A stretch of DNA of 64,000 nt from Nitrospirota bacterium. Its GTDB lineage: Bacteria; Nitrospirota; Thermodesulfovibrionia; Thermodesulfovibrionales; UBA9159. Positions 61,901-64,000 of the stretch are shown here, one piece after another. Numbering within the stretch: position 1 is the stretch's first letter; every line of letters begins with the position of its first letter. The DNA is taken from positions 216,067 through 280,066 of the forward strand of contig JAJYIF010000001.1 of assembly GCA_021790195.1 (NCBI GenBank), given 5' to 3'. The notes under the pieces are model-generated. The model was not told the DNA's origin. It did no database searches and worked only from the letters and a program-made list of their open reading frames with translations. The translations under genes were made by a program, and so were the position numbers.

Positions 61901-62911
61901 ATGAAGGCCTTTGAGGTCAGAAACAGTTTCGGCATCGACAGCCTCACTCTTGTCGGGAAACCCGAGCCGTCTCCGGGGCACGGACAGGTAGTGATAATGG
62001 TGAAGGCGGTATCCTTGAATTACCGCGACCTTTTGATTGTGAAGGGGCTTTATAATCCGAAGATATCTCTGCCCTTTGTGCCGTTTTCGGACGGCATTGG
62101 TGACGTCGTATCCGTGGGCGAAGGCGTCTCGCGGGTGAAGGTGGGCGATCGCGTTGCAGGCATCTTCATGCAGAAGTGGTTGTTTGGTGAAGTCACAGAG
62201 GAAAAGGCAAAGTCAGCTCTTGGTGGAGGAGGCATCGGCATGCTCTCGGAGTACGTCGCGCTGCACGAGGACGGCGTTGTGCATGTGCCCGGGCATTTAT
62301 CTTACGAAGAGGCCGCCGCACTTCCCTGCGCCGGGGTGACCGCCTGGCATGCGGTCGTCGAGCATGGAGTGAAACCCGGCGACAGCGTGCTTCTTCTCGG
62401 TACGGGAGGGGTTTCCTTGTTCGCCTTGCAGTTTGCACGGATGTCGGGAGCAAGGATCATCATTACTTCCAGCAGCGACAAGAAGCTGGAAAAAGCAAGG
62501 GCGCTCGGGGCAACTGACGGAATCAATTACAGGTCTGCGCCGGACTGGGACGATCGGGTGCTGGAGCTCACCGGCGGCGCAGGTGTTGATCTTGTTGTAG
62601 AGGTAGGCGGCGCAGGGACCTTGCCGCAATCGCTCAGGGCGGTGCGAATGGGAGGACGGATCAGCCTGATTGGGGTATTGACCGGGGCGGAAGGCGAAAT
62701 AAATCCGCGTTCGATTATCATGAAGAAGATCAGGGTACAGGGCATCTTTGTCGGCTCAGGCGAGATGTTCGAGGCCATGAACAGGGCCGTCAGTCTTCAT
62801 CGGCTTCACCCCGTGATCGATCGCGTCTTTCCCTTTGAAGATGCAAGAGAAGCGCTGCGTTACATGGAAGGCGGGGCACACTTCGGGAAGATCTGTATCA
62901 GGGTGAATTGA
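61901..62911 (+). CDS. Quinone-oxidoreductase-type medium-chain dehydrogenase
   Basis: This 336-residue MDR protein lacks the zinc residues: the catalytic-zinc region reads VSLNYRDLLIVKGLY, the YRD motif of quinone oxidoreductases and related NADPH enzymes. The cofactor site is GDSVLLLGTGGVSLFALQFA, then ITSSSDKKLEKARALGA, whose neutral Ser residues suggest NADPH. The substrate could be a quinone, an enal or an enoyl compound. An AGGAGG five bases before ATG 61901 makes that the start, although the frame runs back to 61868. Monocistronic. Confidence 0.88.
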   Translation: MKAFEVRNSFGIDSLTLVGKPEPSPGHGQVVIMVKAVSLNYRDLLIVKGLYNPKISLPFVPFSDGIGDVVSVGEGVSRVKVGDRVAGIFMQKWLFGEVTEEKAKSALGGGGIGMLSEYVALHEDGVVHVPGHLSYEEAAALPCAGVTAWHAVVEHGVKPGDSVLLLGTGGVSLFALQFARMSGARIIITSSSDKKLEKARALGATDGINYRSAPDWDDRVLELTGGAGVDLVVEVGGAGTLPQSLRAVRMGGRISLIGVLTGAEGEINPRSIIMKKIRVQGIFVGSGEMFEAMNRAVSLHRLHPVIDRVFPFEDAREALRYMEGGAHFGKICIRVN

Positions 62912-63005
62912 GATTGTGACTATGTAATCTCGTCGCCATTTGTAAAGTTTTTTCGGGATTTACCTCCAATGTAACGCAATGTTAGGGATTATCATTGGAT
63001 CCTGC

Positions 63006-63713
63006 TCACGCCGATTTATTGACCTGGCTGCACTTCCCCTGGCAGCTGCATACGAGATTGCCTTTCGACTTTTCGAATGCCTCTTTACCTTCTCTGAAAG
63101 AGAAGACTGCTATTCCTATGGCGCCGATGGAATCGATCGCCCCTATTCCCGTGACCGCATATCCGATGCTCGAAGCAAGAAGGATGACCGACAGATACAT
63201 ACATGCCCTTGAGCAGTTGGCGTCCGCTATCAATGCCTGAGAAGCGTACTGTTTCCCGATCTTCATCTTATAGTGGATAAGCGCCCACATCGAAAGGATG
63301 GAAATAACGGCGACCACAATACCCCAGAAGGTGGTTTCGGGCCTGCTTCCCCTGTATATATTGAGAGCAGAGGTAATCACCAACCCAGCGGCAAGGACAT
63401 AAAAAGCTCCTCCAGTTATCTGAAGCGCCCTTTTCTCGAATCTGTCATGATTGACGGCATCGCTCTGCCTCATTCGCCTGATCATGTGCCATATACCGAT
63501 GCCCGAAACTACCTCGACAAAGGAATCAAGCCCAAAACCGAAAAGGGCTACGGTCTCATCCTGAAGTCCGAAGAAGACCGAAACACACCCTTCGGCGATG
63601 TTGTAGAAAATAGTTATGAGGGCAAGCGCCGACGCCCATTTATAAAAACGGCTTCTATCCTGAACGGGTTGCATGAATGTCAGTTCCATCTTTCTATAAT
63701 AGTCCATAGTCAA
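63006..63713 (-). CDS. Cation-transporter-like membrane protein (CDF-related)
   Basis: The product has about 235 residues and five to six helices. Helix-1 region ALALITIFYNIAEGCVSVFF and the following ETVALFGFGLDSFVEVVSGIG match the opening of cation diffusion facilitator proteins. The metal-site residues differ from the usual HxxxD/DxxxD set: GFGLDSFVE keeps one Asp, the second pair reads ALIADANCSRAC. The C-terminal tail has CSCQGKCS. It could move Zn, Fe or another divalent ion, or be a degenerate paralogue. There are three in-frame ATGs in the first 14 codons (63713, 63689, 63674); I cannot decide between them. Confidence 0.75.
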   Translation of the reverse strand: MTMDYYRKMELTFMQPVQDRSRFYKWASALALITIFYNIAEGCVSVFFGLQDETVALFGFGLDSFVEVVSGIGIWHMIRRMRQSDAVNHDRFEKRALQITGGAFYVLAAGLVITSALNIYRGSRPETTFWGIVVAVISILSMWALIHYKMKIGKQYASQALIADANCSRACMYLSVILLASSIGYAVTGIGAIDSIGAIGIAVFSFREGKEAFEKSKGNLVCSCQGKCSQVNKSA

Positions 63714-63912
63714 GAGAAACTGAAACTATCTTGCCGTGAAGGTCTTGAAGCGCGAGGTTCCGGAACGCGTAACTGCTCACATAATTGGAGCAAACTGATA
63801 GAAAAGTTCGGTCACTACTAATTTCTACTAATTGCTCAAAATCAGTATTTATTGACAAAAGCGAAGCGGAAGCTAGTTAGTTTCTGTTGCGGAAGAATTT
63901 TATAGGAAAGAA

Positions 63913-63969
63913 AAGCCTGAACCTTTATAATTGGTAACCCTTAAATACCAAGAAGAAAGGAACAGGCTT
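63913..63969. repeat. 24-base inverted repeat at the window end
   Basis: AAGCCTGAACCTTTATAATT ending in GGTA (63913-63936) and TACCAAGAAGAAAGGAACAG ending in GCTT (63946-63969) pair over 24 bases except in two small internal loops, with a nine-base loop between. It lies directly before a short reading frame running out of the window (TTG 63969, or the TTG nine codons in). It may be the end of an insertion sequence, an operator or an attenuator. Confidence 0.45.
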
Positions 63970-64000
63970 TGCGAAAGAAAATATTGGAACAAGAATACCT
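63969..64000 (+). CDS. Possible start of a gene truncated by the window end
   Basis: TTG 63969 begins a frame reading (M)RKKILEQEY that leaves the window. GAAAGGAA lies about nine bases before it and TTGACA occurs at about 63854. Too short to identify; an IS transposase beginning just inside its inverted repeat is one possibility. Confidence 0.25.
   Translation, partial: MRKKILEQEY

Overview
The window looks like a chromosomal contig from a sulfate-reducing (or sulfur-compound-disproportionating) anaerobe, most like Nitrospirota of the Thermodesulfovibrio type. The basis is one unbroken minus-strand dissimilatory sulfate-reduction locus (adk, sat, aprB, aprA, qmoA, qmoB, qmoC, a CBS-domain gene, hppA), system-II cytochrome c maturation genes (resB/ccsB), and many GAF and zinc-ribbon signalling proteins. 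The phylum is an inference; Desulfobacterota is the main alternative. dsrAB is not in the window.

Layout. 1-6 kb: the end of a diguanylate cyclase, a B12-binding radical SAM protein, a triple-GAF sensor between two paralogous small genes, and a glutaredoxin-like gene. 6-15 kb (minus strand): a cysteine-tailed 77-residue peptide, a secreted FecR-TPR-beta-barrel protein, a CHASE2 adenylate/guanylate cyclase, a 58-residue zinc-ribbon gene, a two-CW protein, and a NarL-type two-component pair. 15-28 kb: a YkgJ-type protein and the sulfate-reduction locus. Sat activates sulfate to APS with release of PPi, HppA hydrolyses PPi and conserves its energy, AprBA reduces APS to sulfite and AMP, QmoABC links AprBA to the quinone pool, and Adk recycles AMP. 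28-32 kb: rdgB, a small triheme cytochrome, bamD, a siroheme-synthase-like dehydrogenase and a TPR protein. 32-35 kb: six tRNA genes, an IS630 element and a scar of another mobile element.

35-46 kb: an AT-richer island of about 11 kb at the 3' end of tRNA-Leu(GAG). It is bounded by a 14-bp exact repeat of that tRNA end and carries two methyltransferases, six glycosyltransferases, an ABC exporter and a 46-codon ORF coupled to a glycosyltransferase. It is probably a surface-glycan island that has lost its integrase.

46-64 kb: a HIT protein, hisI, ccsB/resB, a cupin and two medium-chain dehydrogenases, a PIN/DUF104 toxin-antitoxin pair, htpX, a three-gene cluster that reads as a bacterial ceramide (sphingolipid) pathway (CerR-like, Spt-like, bCerS-like), a broken AAA ATPase, a dolichyl-phosphate-type glycosyltransferase, an acyl-CoA dehydrogenase and a CDF-like transporter. 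Short intergenic repeats occur at several junctions. The points most worth following up are the ceramide cluster, the tRNA-Leu island, the cysteine-tailed peptide in the FecR/cyclase locus, and several small genes below usual calling limits. Two genes appear to start at ATC or ATA codons.
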